Assembly: GCA_009877105.1 (NCBI GenBank)
Contig: WXFD01000043.1
Span: 305,602-369,601 of the forward strand
DNA from: Bacteroidales bacterium
GTDB taxonomy: Bacteria; Bacteroidota; Bacteroidia; Bacteroidales; VadinHA17
Direction: 5' to 3'
Length of the DNA stretch: 64,000 bases
In this document: one piece after another, positions 17,271 to 26,900 of the stretch
How the letters are laid out: every line of letters starts with the position of its first letter
How positions within the stretch are numbered: position 1 is the first letter of the stretch
Made by a program: the position numbers and the translations under genes
Notes under the pieces: model-generated
The model's input: only the letters and a program-made list of their open reading frames with translations
Databases searched by the model: none
Told to the model about the DNA's origin: nothing

Positions 17271-18515
17271 TCAGTTCCTGTTTTTAGAAAGGTAATGAAG
17301 CGTGCTGGAATTGTTATTGTTCAGATATTTGATTGCGGCATCCCTAACCATTTCCCGGCTGACGGCCCTGTATCTTTCAACTTCAAGGTTAATAAGCCCG
17401 GGATTGCCAAGTAACTCATAATATGATATGTTCATGGCTTTGTTGAGGATGGATGTATTGGAAATCACATGTGACGACTCAAACCTGTTTTTGACCTTTT
17501 CCATTTCCTCATCCGAAATAATGCCGCTTTTAAGCTCATCAACAACCATTCTTACATTTTCTTCAGCTTCGGTAATGGTCACACCTTTCATCAGTTTTCC
17601 ATGAATGACCAGCAGACCCGGGTCAATGTCCGATGAGATGTACGCATTGATATCGCTGAAGAGGTTTTTATCCCTGACAAGCTTAGAATGCAGTCTGCCC
17701 GATTCACCTCCCGCAAGAAGGTCGGAAAGAAGATCGAAGGTAAAGAAATCATCTTCTTTCCTGCCGCAGATATGCCAGGCTTTGTAAAGGGCATCGACGG
17801 GCACATCTCTTTCAACAATCAGATTTCTTTCTTCAGTCTGGAAAGGTTCTGCAGGAATGACCTGCGGACGGGTTGTTCTCTTTTCCAGAGGTCCGAACCA
17901 CTTATCTGCAAGTTTAAATACCCTGTCGGGTGAAATATTTCCAGATACAGTCAGGATTGCATTTCCGGGGGCGTAATGCCGGTAAAAGAAGTCCCGGGCA
18001 TGTTCAGGCTCAATACTCTCAATATGGGAAATGCTTTTACCGATTGTCGGCCATTTGTAATGGTGAGTGGTGTAGGCCAGCGGGCGGAGTAAAAGCTGTG
18101 AGTCACCGTATGGTTGATTGAGATAGCGTTGCTTGAATTCCTCAATCACCACTTTTTTCTGTACATCGAGAGCGTCACGGGAAAAATTGATTCCGTTCAT
18201 CCTGTCCGACTCGAGCCAGAATCCGGTCTCAATATTATCAGCCGGGACAGTAAGATAGTAATTTGTTATATCATTGTTTGTAAAGGCATTGTTCTCACCG
18301 CCGGCCATTTGCAGCGGACGGTCAAAAACAGGAACATTTTCAGTGCCGCAGAACATAAGATGTTCAAGGAGATGGGCAATTCCTGTCATTTCAGGATCTT
18401 CATCCCTTGATCCGACTCCATAAAGCAGATTAAGAGCTGAAAGAGGGGTTGACCTGTCCTCATGCACAAGTATTCTCAGGCCGTTCCTCAGGCTGAACTT
18501 AACGAAGTCGATCAT
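17271..18515 (-). CDS. M16 family zinc peptidase (catalytic subunit, HLLEH)
   Basis: The 414-residue protein has the inverted zinc motif as HLLEH in TGIAHLLEHLMFCGTENVP, with the downstream Glu region expected near VIEEFKQRYLNQPYGDSQ. It is the active half of an M16B pair with the downstream gene, to which it is linked by a 2-base gap. The likely substrates are peptides or partly degraded proteins; the sequence does not tell which. The ATG at 18515 (MIDFVKFSLRNGLRI) is preferred because it matches the first strand of the family. The in-frame start at 18557 would overlap the divergent region and add 14 residues. A -7-like element sits about 40 bases upstream of the chosen start. Confidence 0.92.
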   Translation of the reverse strand: MIDFVKFSLRNGLRILVHEDRSTPLSALNLLYGVGSRDEDPEMTGIAHLLEHLMFCGTENVPVFDRPLQMAGGENNAFTNNDITNYYLTVPADNIETGFWLESDRMNGINFSRDALDVQKKVVIEEFKQRYLNQPYGDSQLLLRPLAYTTHHYKWPTIGKSISHIESIEPEHARDFFYRHYAPGNAILTVSGNISPDRVFKLADKWFGPLEKRTTRPQVIPAEPFQTEERNLIVERDVPVDALYKAWHICGRKEDDFFTFDLLSDLLAGGESGRLHSKLVRDKNLFSDINAYISSDIDPGLLVIHGKLMKGVTITEAEENVRMVVDELKSGIISDEEMEKVKNRFESSHVISNTSILNKAMNISYYELLGNPGLINLEVERYRAVSREMVRDAAIKYLNNNNSSTLHYLSKNRN

Positions 18516-18554
18516 TTTTAAGGATCGGATTTGATTCCGAAATAAATTGTATGA

Positions 18555-18562
18555 CAAACTTA
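18555..18562 (-). promoter_or_regulatory. Putative -7 element for the M16 pair
   Basis: The minus strand reads TAAGTTTG, matching TAnnTTTG, 40 bases upstream of the M16 ATG at 18515. This supports the shorter start. No -33 TTTG is found at the usual spacing. Confidence 0.4.
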
Positions 18563-18592
18563 ACTAAAAAACTCAAGGTCTGTTATAGTTTT

Positions 18593-18600
18593 TATATTTG
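18593..18600 (+). promoter_or_regulatory. Putative -7 element next to the CLC gene
   Basis: TATATTTG matches the Bacteroidota -7 consensus but ends only 7 bases before the ATG at 18608. If used, the transcript would be nearly leaderless or begin at the start codon. It may instead be chance in an AT-rich divergent region. Confidence 0.3.
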
Positions 18601-18607
18601 CATTATA

Positions 18608-20389
18608 ATGTTTCATGGCAATTTTTTCGAAAAATTAAAGAACCTTGAACTGTTCAGGATCGACCAGGTAAAGATCATATATTCCCTGAGCCTTGTTGTG
18701 GGACTTATTAGCGCACTGGCAGCAGCTTTTCTCAAGAATGCCATACATTATACAAACAGGATTGTAACCGAAGGACTTACCCAGCAGTCGACAGGGCATC
18801 TGTATCTTTTATTTCCGGTTTGCGGTATGCTGCTGACCATGCTTTTTGTGAAATATATTGTCAGGGATAATATAGGTCATGGTGTAAGCAGGGTTTTATA
18901 TGCCATTTCCAAGAAAAAAAGCAGGATTAAAAAGCATAATACGTGGACATCTCTTGTTGCGACAACTCTCACCATCGGATCGGGCGGATCAGTGGGCTCA
19001 GAGGCTCCCATCGTACTTACGGGTTCAGCAATAGGCTCGGCAATAGGTGAATACTTCAAACTGAATTACCGTAACATTACCCTTATGCTGGGTTGCGGAG
19101 CAGCCGGGGCAATTTCAGGCATATTTAAGGCGCCTATAGCCGGTATAGTTTTTACCCTTGAGGTTCTGATGCTTGATCTTACCATATCTTCAATAGTGCC
19201 TCTCCTGATCTCATCGGTTACTGCCGCCACTGTGGCATATTTCCTCATGGGCAACGAGGTCCTGTTTTCCTTCAGTCTGACTGATGTATTCATGATCCGT
19301 TATATACCGTGGTATATACTGCTGGGCGTTGTTTCGGGATTTGTATCCCTCTTTTTCTCTAAGATGACACTCCTGCTCGAAAGAAGATACGAAAAGATCA
19401 GGAATGACTATGTTAGGCTGATTGCAGGCGGAACCACCCTGGCCGCTCTTATTTATCTCTTCCCGGCATTTTATGGGGAAGGATATGACACCATCAGGCT
19501 GTTGCTTCAGGGAAAAACCGCGGATGTGTTTGGCAACAGTATCCTTTACAGATTCTCAGACAACTATCTGGTCTTTATTTTATTCTTCTTCTGCATGGTC
19601 ATGCTTAAGGTTGTGGCCACCAGTTCAACCAATGGCGGAGGCGGGGTTGGAGGCATCTTTGCCCCCACGCTGTTCATTGGCGGCGTGAACGGATTTTTCA
19701 TCGCCGGCATTCTCGAGAAGTATATAGGTGTTGATATCTCAGAGAACACGTTTATACTTGCAGGAATGGCCGGTGTAATGGCAGGTGTGATGCATGCGCC
19801 CCTTACAGCTATATTCCTGATTGCGGAAATGACAGGCGGGTATTCAATTCTGATAACTCTGATAATAACATCCACGGTTGCATTTATAACCACAAGGAGT
19901 TTTGAAAAGCATTCCATTTATCATGTTCAGCTTGCTGAAAGCGGCGATCTCATCACACATGATAAAGATAAGGCAGTTCAGACAATCATGGACTGGAAGA
20001 AGGAAATTGAACGGGATCTGATTAAAGTCAGGAACTCTGACAGTCTTGGGGACCTGGTAAAAGTCATTGCCCGGTCAAAAAGAAATCTGTTCCCTGTTGT
20101 CGACCGCTACAATATTCTTGAAGGTGTTGTGCTGCTGGATGATGTGAGGGAAATAATGTTCAACACCGGGCTTTATGACAAAGTCTCGGTAAAAGAAATA
20201 ATGTCGATGCCCCCGTCATATATCGATATCTCCGAAGGCATGGACACTGTCATGAAAACATTCAGTGAAACAGGAGCATGGAATCTTCCGGTGCTCGATA
20301 AAGGCTATTATGTGGGATTTATATCCAAATCAAGGATTTTCTCGGCATACAGGGACCTTCTCGCACAATTTTCGGATGATGCGGGATAA
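18608..20389 (+). CDS. CLC-type chloride channel/antiporter with CBS domains
   Basis: The 593-residue protein has about ten hydrophobic segments with CLC selectivity motifs: GSGGSVGSEAPIVLTG (the GREGP-type motif, keeping the gating Glu), GIFKAPIAGIVFTLE, and GGGGVGGIFAPTLFIGG. Two CBS domains fill the C terminus, one around VIARSKRNLFPVVDRYNILEGVVLLDDV and the other ending GAWNLPVLDKGYYVGFISKSRIFSAY; they usually sense adenine nucleotides. It should move Cl- or another anion across the inner membrane, in exchange for protons or passively. ATG 18608 is chosen; ATG 18551 would add 19 residues across the divergent promoter area. It stands alone between the M16 pair and glyA. Confidence 0.92.
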   Translation: MFHGNFFEKLKNLELFRIDQVKIIYSLSLVVGLISALAAAFLKNAIHYTNRIVTEGLTQQSTGHLYLLFPVCGMLLTMLFVKYIVRDNIGHGVSRVLYAISKKKSRIKKHNTWTSLVATTLTIGSGGSVGSEAPIVLTGSAIGSAIGEYFKLNYRNITLMLGCGAAGAISGIFKAPIAGIVFTLEVLMLDLTISSIVPLLISSVTAATVAYFLMGNEVLFSFSLTDVFMIRYIPWYILLGVVSGFVSLFFSKMTLLLERRYEKIRNDYVRLIAGGTTLAALIYLFPAFYGEGYDTIRLLLQGKTADVFGNSILYRFSDNYLVFILFFFCMVMLKVVATSSTNGGGGVGGIFAPTLFIGGVNGFFIAGILEKYIGVDISENTFILAGMAGVMAGVMHAPLTAIFLIAEMTGGYSILITLIITSTVAFITTRSFEKHSIYHVQLAESGDLITHDKDKAVQTIMDWKKEIERDLIKVRNSDSLGDLVKVIARSKRNLFPVVDRYNILEGVVLLDDVREIMFNTGLYDKVSVKEIMSMPPSYIDISEGMDTVMKTFSETGAWNLPVLDKGYYVGFISKSRIFSAYRDLLAQFSDDAG

Positions 20390-20410
20390 TGTTTTATTAT
20401 ATTTAAACAC

Positions 20411-20431
20411 TATAACATTATCTTTGTTATA
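20411..20431 (+). promoter_or_regulatory. Inverted repeat overlapping a -7 element upstream of glyA
   Basis: TATAACA (20411-20417) and TGTTATA (20425-20431) are perfect 7-bp arms. The -7-like TATCTTTG lies at 20419-20426, inside and overlapping the right arm. The glyA ATG is at 20512, giving a leader of about 80 bases. An operator over the promoter is possible; the AT-rich composition also makes chance possible. Confidence 0.35.
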
Positions 20432-20511
20432 AAGATAAAAAACAGGCTAATAGGCAATCTGACAAAATTTTCAGCTTGTTCATTATCATGTGAAATCTAT
20501 AAACTCAGGAA

Positions 20512-21795
20512 ATGGAAAGAGATAATACTGTATTTGACCTTATTGAAAAGGAACGCCAGCGTCAGATCAATGGAATTGAACTGATTGCCTCCGAGAATTT
20601 TGTAAGTCCCCAGGTACTGGAAGCCATGGGATCCGTACTAACAAACAAATATGCGGAAGGTTACCCGGGCAACCGATATTATGGTGGTTGTGAAATTGTT
20701 GATCAGACAGAGATGCTGGCAATTGCACGGCTGAAAAAGCTGTTCAACGCAGAGTATGTAAATGTTCAGCCTCATTCCGGTGCCCAGGCAAATATGGCTG
20801 TTTTTCTTGCAGTGATGAAACCGGGTGACACTTTTCTGGGACTGAATCTGAGCCATGGAGGCCATTTGTCACATGGATCGCCGGTGAATTCATCGGGCAT
20901 CCTTTACCGACCTGTCGCATATTCGGTCAGGGAAGACACAGGCCTTGTTGACTATGATATGATGGAAGAGCTGGCCATGAAGGAAAAGCCAAAGATGATC
21001 ATAGGCGGGGCTTCGGCGTATTCGCGGGAATGGGATTACGCAAGGATGAGAAAGATTGCTGATTCGGCCGGGGCCATATTAATGGTTGACATGGCTCATC
21101 CGGCAGGCCTGATTGCTGCAGGTCTGCTGAAGAATCCCCTTGAGTATGCTCATATAGTCACCTCAACGACCCATAAGACACTCAGGGGTCCGCGTGGCGG
21201 TATTATCCTGATGGGACGTGATTTTGTAAATCCTTGGGGTCTCACAACCCCCAAAGGCGAGCCCAGGATGATGTCGGCAATTCTTAATTCGGCTGTTTTT
21301 CCCGGGATCCAGGGCGGACCGCTTGAACATGTAATTGCCTCCAAGGCTGTTGCCTTTGGAGAGGCGCTTAAACCGGAATTCAAAGATTACCAGGTCCGGG
21401 TACAAAGGAATGCCAGGGTGATGGCAGAAGCATTTATGAACAGGGGATACAAGGTGGTGTCAGGCGGCACTGATAATCACCTGATGCTTATTGACCTCAG
21501 AACCAGGTTTCCCGAGCTCTCGGGGAAAAAGGCCGAGAATACGCTTGTTTTGTCACATATTACCGTTAACAAGAACATGGTGCCTTTCGACAGCCGCTCT
21601 CCATTCCTGACCTCGGGGATAAGGCTGGGAACCCCGGCCATTACCACCAGGGGATTAAAGGAAGAACACATGGGAATCATTGTTGAAATGATCGACGAGG
21701 TACTGTCAAATATTGATGATGAGTCTGTGATCAGAAGGGTGGGAGACAGGGTTGTATCAATGATGAAGTCTTTTCCCCTTTACTCAGCCGGATAG
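20512..21795 (+). CDS. glyA: Serine hydroxymethyltransferase
   Basis: This PLP enzyme interconverts serine and glycine with tetrahydrofolate and is the main source of one-carbon units. The 427-residue chain shows [57 protein letters not shown] and [14 protein letters not shown], with K222 as the Schiff-base lysine. The C-terminal [15 protein letters not shown] and [14 protein letters not shown] are also standard. It is complete and cytoplasmic. Its stop is 9 bases from the convergent tonB stop, so no terminator hairpin fits between them. Confidence 0.97.
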   Translation: MERDNTVFDLIEKERQRQINGIELIASENFVSPQVLEAMGSVLTNKYAEGYPGNRYYGGCEIVDQTEMLAIARLKKLFNAEYVNVQPHSGAQANMAVFLAVMKPGDTFLGLNLSHGGHLSHGSPVNSSGILYRPVAYSVREDTGLVDYDMMEELAMKEKPKMIIGGASAYSREWDYARMRKIADSAGAILMVDMAHPAGLIAAGLLKNPLEYAHIVTSTTHKTLRGPRGGIILMGRDFVNPWGLTTPKGEPRMMSAILNSAVFPGIQGGPLEHVIASKAVAFGEALKPEFKDYQVRVQRNARVMAEAFMNRGYKVVSGGTDNHLMLIDLRTRFPELSGKKAENTLVLSHITVNKNMVPFDSRSPFLTSGIRLGTPAITTRGLKEEHMGIIVEMIDEVLSNIDDESVIRRVGDRVVSMMKSFPLYSAG

Positions 21796-21804
21796 GAAGA
21801 GGGT

Positions 21805-22698
21805 TCAGTTCAGCTTGAAGATATAGGTTATTGTTCCCTTCTGGGTGACCGGGGCATCGGGTTTTGGGTCAAAACGTGCTTTCAGGGCGGCTTCCCTGGC
21901 AACCCTTAGAAGGTATTCGTCAAGCGTTGTTGAGCCTTTGACTCCGGGCGTCGCCTGAGTGACATTTCCCGACCTGTCTACACTTACCTCGACAACCACC
22001 TTTCCTTCTCCCTGGTAATCATATCTGGGTGACGGCAGCGACTGGAAACCGCGGCCTTCGAGAAAAAAGGAAATTCCCCTGTCGCCCAGGCCGCTTCCCT
22101 GGCCCCTGTTCCGTGAACCGGGGTCGCCTCCCGGATCACCCTGGTTACCGCTTCCTCCCGCGTCACCTTCGCTTTTTGCCATGGTACCTGCATTTTTTGA
22201 ACCCGCCAGGGCCTCCCGGGTCTTATTCATTATTTCAGCCTGTCTTTTTTGTTCAGCCTCAATTCTTTTCCTTTCTGCCTCTTCCTGTTCCCTCCTTTTT
22301 CTTTCTGCTTCCATCTGTTCACGGAGCTTGCGGTCGGCTTCGATTTTTTCCAGCCTTTTCTTTTCGGCTTCCGGGTCAACTTTTTTTACTTCCGGGGCCT
22401 CTTCGTTATTCTGTGTGAGGAGCGGCTCATCAGCCTGCACTTTTGGCAGGGTTGCAGGCGGCGGGGGCGTAGTCTCGGGCTGGGCTGCGGGAGCAGAAGG
22501 TTCAATCTGGCCCATCCCGGTTTCATCAGTACCGAAATTTACCAGTATGCCTTCCTCAAGCTCCGGAGGTTTCGGGGGGATGAAGGCAACCACCAAAAGG
22601 AGTACCAAAAGCACAACATGAATGATCAGTGTACCTATGAACCCTTTTTTCTTTTCGTGGGGGATGCTTCTGAGCCTGTTATCTGGGTGTGGTTGCAA
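21805..22698 (-). CDS. TonB-like energy transducer (TTG start)
   Basis: The 297-residue protein has one N-terminal membrane helix (FIGTLIIHVVLLVLLLVVAFI), a proline-rich segment, and a long charged coiled coil around VDPEAEKKRLEKIEADRKLR to RQAEIMNKT. A Gly-rich linker follows, then a C-terminal TonB domain (GEGKVVVEVSVDRSGNVTQATPG and ARFDPKPDAPVTQKGTITYIF). It couples the proton gradient used by ExbB-ExbD to outer-membrane transport, or acts as a TolA-like protein; the coiled coil and Gly-rich linker leave TolA possible. A stop codon lies directly before the TTG at 22698 and no ATG precedes the helix, so TTG is the likely start. It overlaps exbD by 20 bases. Confidence 0.85.
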   Translation of the reverse strand: MQPHPDNRLRSIPHEKKKGFIGTLIIHVVLLVLLLVVAFIPPKPPELEEGILVNFGTDETGMGQIEPSAPAAQPETTPPPPATLPKVQADEPLLTQNNEEAPEVKKVDPEAEKKRLEKIEADRKLREQMEAERKRREQEEAERKRIEAEQKRQAEIMNKTREALAGSKNAGTMAKSEGDAGGSGNQGDPGGDPGSRNRGQGSGLGDRGISFFLEGRGFQSLPSPRYDYQGEGKVVVEVSVDRSGNVTQATPGVKGSTTLDEYLLRVAREAALKARFDPKPDAPVTQKGTITYIFKLN

Positions 22699-23071
22699 TT
22701 ATTAGTTTGTAATTATTGGCCTGTGCTATATTCAATACTGCTACAACTGTCTCGAAAGGTACATTTTTATCAGCATGAAGCGAAATATATGTTTCAGGGT
22801 TTGCGCCCAGTTTCTGTTTAAGTACACTTTCAAGAGCTTCAAGGGTAACCGGTTGCTGTTCCACGTAGTATTTCTGATCGGCTGTGATTGAAACAGTTGT
22901 CTGCGGCTTGGCGGAAGTCTGGGTACTGCCTTTTGGTAAAAGGAGTTTCAGCGCGGTCGGATGAACGAGTGTGGATGTCAGCATAAAGAAAATGAGAAGA
23001 TTGAACACCACGTCGGTCATTCCGGTTGAGCTGAAGTTTATGCTGATCTTGTGTCTTGAGGAGATTGCCAT
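22679..23071 (-). CDS. ExbD/TolR-family biopolymer transport protein
   Basis: The 130-residue protein has a short cytoplasmic N terminus, one membrane helix (TDVVFNLLIFFMLTSTLVHP) preceded by the conserved Asp expected for proton transfer, and a periplasmic domain (VSITADQKYYVEQQPVTLEALES and VPFETVVAVLNIAQANNYKLIIAT). With ExbB it forms the motor that drives TonB/TolA. It starts 1 base after the exbB stop and overlaps the tonB-like gene, so the three are one operon. Confidence 0.92.
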   Translation of the reverse strand: MAISSRHKISINFSSTGMTDVVFNLLIFFMLTSTLVHPTALKLLLPKGSTQTSAKPQTTVSITADQKYYVEQQPVTLEALESVLKQKLGANPETYISLHADKNVPFETVVAVLNIAQANNYKLIIATTPR

Positions 23072-23072
23072 T

Positions 23073-23765
23073 TCAACGTCCGGTTTTAAGAGGTTCGTTA
23101 AGGATATCCATAAACTCCGTCAAGGTGGCCTCCAGATTGAAAACAACCTTTTCTACCCTGACCACCAGTGTGTTATATGCGAAATAACCAAGTATGCCGA
23201 CAATGAGCCCTGCAACCGTAGTTATAAGCGCGGTGTATATACCATTTGAAAGCAAAGATACTTCAATATTGTTTCCGGCCTGCGACATAGCATAAAACGA
23301 CTGTACCATTCCGATTACGGTTCCCAGGAAACCCAGCATGGGTTCTGCCCCGGTTATTGTAGCCAGTGTGGGAAATCCTCTTTCGAGTTTTGAAATTTCC
23401 AGCTTTCCCACATTTTCAATTGCGGTGCTGATGTCCTGCAACGGCCTTCCCAGCCTGCTTATCCCTTTTTCTATCATTCTTGCCGAAGGGCCTTCGGTTG
23501 ATTTGCAAAGGGCGAGAGCCGATTCCACCTTGCCGTCGTGGATGTAGTCTTTTATCCTGTTCATGAAATTCGTGTCTTCCCTGGATGCCCTGTTTATGAC
23601 ATAATATCTTTCAAAAAAGATATAGGCAGCAACCAGTGAGAGCAGAACAATCGGGATCATTACCCAGCCTCCCTTTATTGCAAAATCCAGCAGGGTCATT
23701 TTGGTTTCGCTCATCATCTGGACAGTGCCAGGAACATCCTGCATGACATTTTGTAAAAAGATCAT
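23073..23765 (-). CDS. MotA/TolQ/ExbB-family proton channel protein
   Basis: The 230-residue protein has three membrane helices: one near the N terminus (GGWVMIPIVLLSLVAAYIFFERYY) and two later, around GAEPMLGFLGTVIGMVQSFYAM and GIYTALITTVAGLIVGILGYFAYN. The family signature ATITGAEPMLGFLGTVIGM is clear. It is the channel subunit of the ExbB-ExbD-TonB (or TolQ-R-A) motor and the first gene of that operon. ATG 23765 is used; ATG 23744 (MQDVPG) is a possible shorter start. The 149-base upstream gap carries a 9-bp inverted repeat near the tamB end. Confidence 0.92.
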   Translation of the reverse strand: MIFLQNVMQDVPGTVQMMSETKMTLLDFAIKGGWVMIPIVLLSLVAAYIFFERYYVINRASREDTNFMNRIKDYIHDGKVESALALCKSTEGPSARMIEKGISRLGRPLQDISTAIENVGKLEISKLERGFPTLATITGAEPMLGFLGTVIGMVQSFYAMSQAGNNIEVSLLSNGIYTALITTVAGLIVGILGYFAYNTLVVRVEKVVFNLEATLTEFMDILNEPLKTGR

Positions 23766-23880
23766 CTCTGTGCTTTATTTAATTTATTTTAAAACAGTAA
23801 ATTACATTAAAAATACTCTTATATTTTCTCACGGACGAAGTTATTAAAAAACGGAAAAACCATACAGTCTATTATCCATG

Positions 23881-23910
23881 GTTAATAACATTATGGGAAT
23901 AGTTATTAAC
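23881..23910. terminator. 9-bp inverted repeat just after tamB
   Basis: GTTAATAAC (23881-23889) and GTTATTAAC (23902-23910) are perfect complements around a 12-base loop. They start 4 bases after the tamB stop on the minus strand. No T-run follows directly, and the stem is AT-rich. It may end the tamB transcript, or serve as an operator for exbB, whose start is 116 bases further on. Confidence 0.4.
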
Positions 23911-23914
23911 TCTT

Positions 23915-26900
23915 TTACCTTACGACAATTTCGTCTTCCTTTTTCATGTCGGACGTTTGACTTTTTGTTTTCGGCCTGAACAGTTTATTGAAATCCTGTT
24001 TATAGAAGAGTCCCAGGCCCTGTGTGTATGGCGCACCCCTTCCGGTATACGGGTTATTGAACCTGTTGAAAGCCCTGAATCTGATCTTCTCGGTTATTTT
24101 GTATTCGATATCAAAATCCCCTGTAATCGGGTTTCCGTATGAATTGTTTGCACCCCTGATGTCAAAGTTGCCGTTCACCACAATCCTGTCGTTGAGAAGC
24201 TGGGTTGAAAGGGCAACCTGCAGTTCCTGTGAATTGATATCCTTATTGCCTGGTCTGTAAACAAAACCGATGTCAAAATCATTATAAATCTGGGAAAGCC
24301 AGTTGCTAAGCTGATTTGACAGCATTTCGGTGGTAGTAACAGCCATTGCCGATGTACCTGTTGAGGTGGTGCTGACCGAGGATATCCCCATTGACGGATC
24401 GTTGTAAAAACTGTTCATGACGAGGAGATACAGGAATTGCCGGCTTAATTCTTCTTCAGTGGTTATTGAATTCTGAAGCAGGCTTCTGGTCTCCTCATCA
24501 GCATTCGGAAGGTAAATGTTCAGACCTACAACGGGATTGAACAGTCTTCCGGAGAGGTTAAGCTGGGGCTCGACGGGAATTCTTTCGTTGTAACGTTCGT
24601 CACCAAGAATAGGATAAAGGGAAGTTTTCAGGTTACGGTACTTGGCTTTAAGATCTATTTCTGCATTTTCCACATCCCCGTTAAATGTGATTTTCCCGCC
24701 GTTCTCCACGTCGAATCTCTTGTTCAGGACATTCCCGAGCGTAAAAAGATAGTCACCTTCCTCGATGATATAGTCACCCGATATCCTGAACTCCTTTTTT
24801 CGGTTAAGGTTGATATTAAGCTGTCCTGTTCCGCGCCCCCTTATGACATCGCCGGCCTTTGGGTCAATAAGAAGCTGAACTTCAGCTTCAGGAGTAACGT
24901 CAAGATCTATATTCAGCTCCAGATCTGCTCCCGCAGCAGCGGATGGCAATATCCGGTCGGGCCTGTGGTGGTCATTCAGCCTTGAGGTATCTGATGCCAT
25001 AAACGTTATGAATGAACTTTCAGAGACAGACATTCCGGAATTCAGAGGAATGAAAAACCTTGTATTTTTACCGGTCCGGGCAGAAATATCGAAAGATAGC
25101 AGGTCGGGTCTGAGTTTTATTGTTGTAACCCCCCGGGCATAGGCTGTACCGTAAAACAAGTCATTGTCTTTTGCCAGGGTGTTAAGTACCATGCAGTCGT
25201 TCATATTGATGATTAGATCGGCCGTAAAGTCCTTGAAGGACTTGTGATTAACTGATCCCGATATGGTTGCAAGATTGCCCCTCTCATCCGTGAGTTTTAT
25301 ATTCCTGAACACTATTCCGTTCCTGTCAAACCTTATGGTGTCATTTAACCTGTACCTGGTCCGCAGGTAGTCTACCATCAGCGAAGTGTTCTCAGCCATA
25401 AGGGCTCCTGTCAGAAACAGGTTGCCTTTTTCTCCCCTGAGATTAACTTTTCCTGATGCAGTTCCCCTGATATCCGAGGCAAAAAAATCCAGCAGCGGAT
25501 TCAGTGCGTCTACCGGAAGCTTTGAAGCCTTCGCACTTATATTAAACAGCTTATCCCCCGGATCATATATCCCTTTGACATCCAGATTTTTTTCACCCCT
25601 GAGATTATTTGAGGCGCTGATATCCGCCACCTTTCGTTCAGAGTTCCATGTTGCCTCAAGGGAAAGATCTCCATATTCGCTTCCCAGCACTGAAAAACCG
25701 GCTATTTTAAGATCACCCTCAAGTAACGGGTTCTTTAATATGTTGGTCAGAAAGATACCCCCGTTAAGGGTTCCCCTGAAACCATAATCGAGATTCTCTT
25801 TTCCGTCATTTGAACCGGAGAGGAGGTGATTAAGAGGATCCAGTTCAATTCCCACGAATTCGAGCCTGAGGGTATCTGTCGGATCCTCCGAGATTGTTCC
25901 GTCAACGAGATAATAATTATTTCCGTTCACTATCATTATTCGGTTGAAATCGACAGAAGTTGTGTCAATCAAGATTTCGGAACGTTTGATCTTCCAAAGA
26001 TTATCGCGTGTATACAGTTCAGACGAGTCTATGCTGATATGCATCACGGGGCGTTGATTTTCATTTTTATCAAAATTGCCAACTGCCGTGATATTGCCTT
26101 TGTTTTTTATACGATCCTTGTTGTCCCAGTGAAGGTTGAACAAAAAATTATCAGGCAGGGTGCTGAGGGTTGATGTAAAGTCTTTCAGCTCAGTCTCACC
26201 CAGGAGTGACAATACGGTACTTTTCAGCTCCGCATTTAGTTTTCCTTCCTGGCAATCCGCATCAAATGTCAGATTGCTTAAAGAATAGTTCTTTATCGCC
26301 AGCTGTTTTGACATTATTCCCAGGCGGAGGTTGTTGTCGGGATGTATTTCTCCGGTAATTGTGCTTTTGTCAGCAATAAATACTCCTGTTCTGAAAAAGG
26401 CATTGATCTTGTCGGTATTTTTAAAGTTCACTGAAAAATTGAAATCATTTTTTATCTGCACCTTTCCCGCATAGGGTACCGGGAACCGTGCGGGCATCAG
26501 CGATGCAAGCGCTGATTTTATTACATTGTTCAGGTCGCCGAAATTATAATAGCCCCTGAGGTCAGCATCAATGAAATCCGTTCTCAGCGATATTGCAGGC
26601 CTGTTGGCTTCTGTAAATGCTTTCAGGGAGAAGTTGTAGAGTTCCAGTTTGTTTCCGAACTTGTTCAGTGTTGAATTGAGCAGCTTGATCTCTCCATACA
26701 GATTGTCAATATTATTTCCCCTGAAATTGGCAGTAACAAGCATAGAAAGCGCCGAAGTTGAATCTGATTTGTCGATGTTCAGTTCATAAAGATTGGATTC
26801 GGCGAGATTCAGTGTAAAATCAAACTCAGGAAGGGCATTTCGGAAATCAAACAATCCCAGAAGATCCATCCTGATGTTCCTGTCAGAAATACTGATGCTT

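Noticed and set aside
22029..22821. Plus-strand ORFs rich in Phe/Ser/Leu opposite the tonB-like gene
   Set aside because: They are antisense to the charged coiled-coil codons of the TonB-like protein and are not credible proteins.
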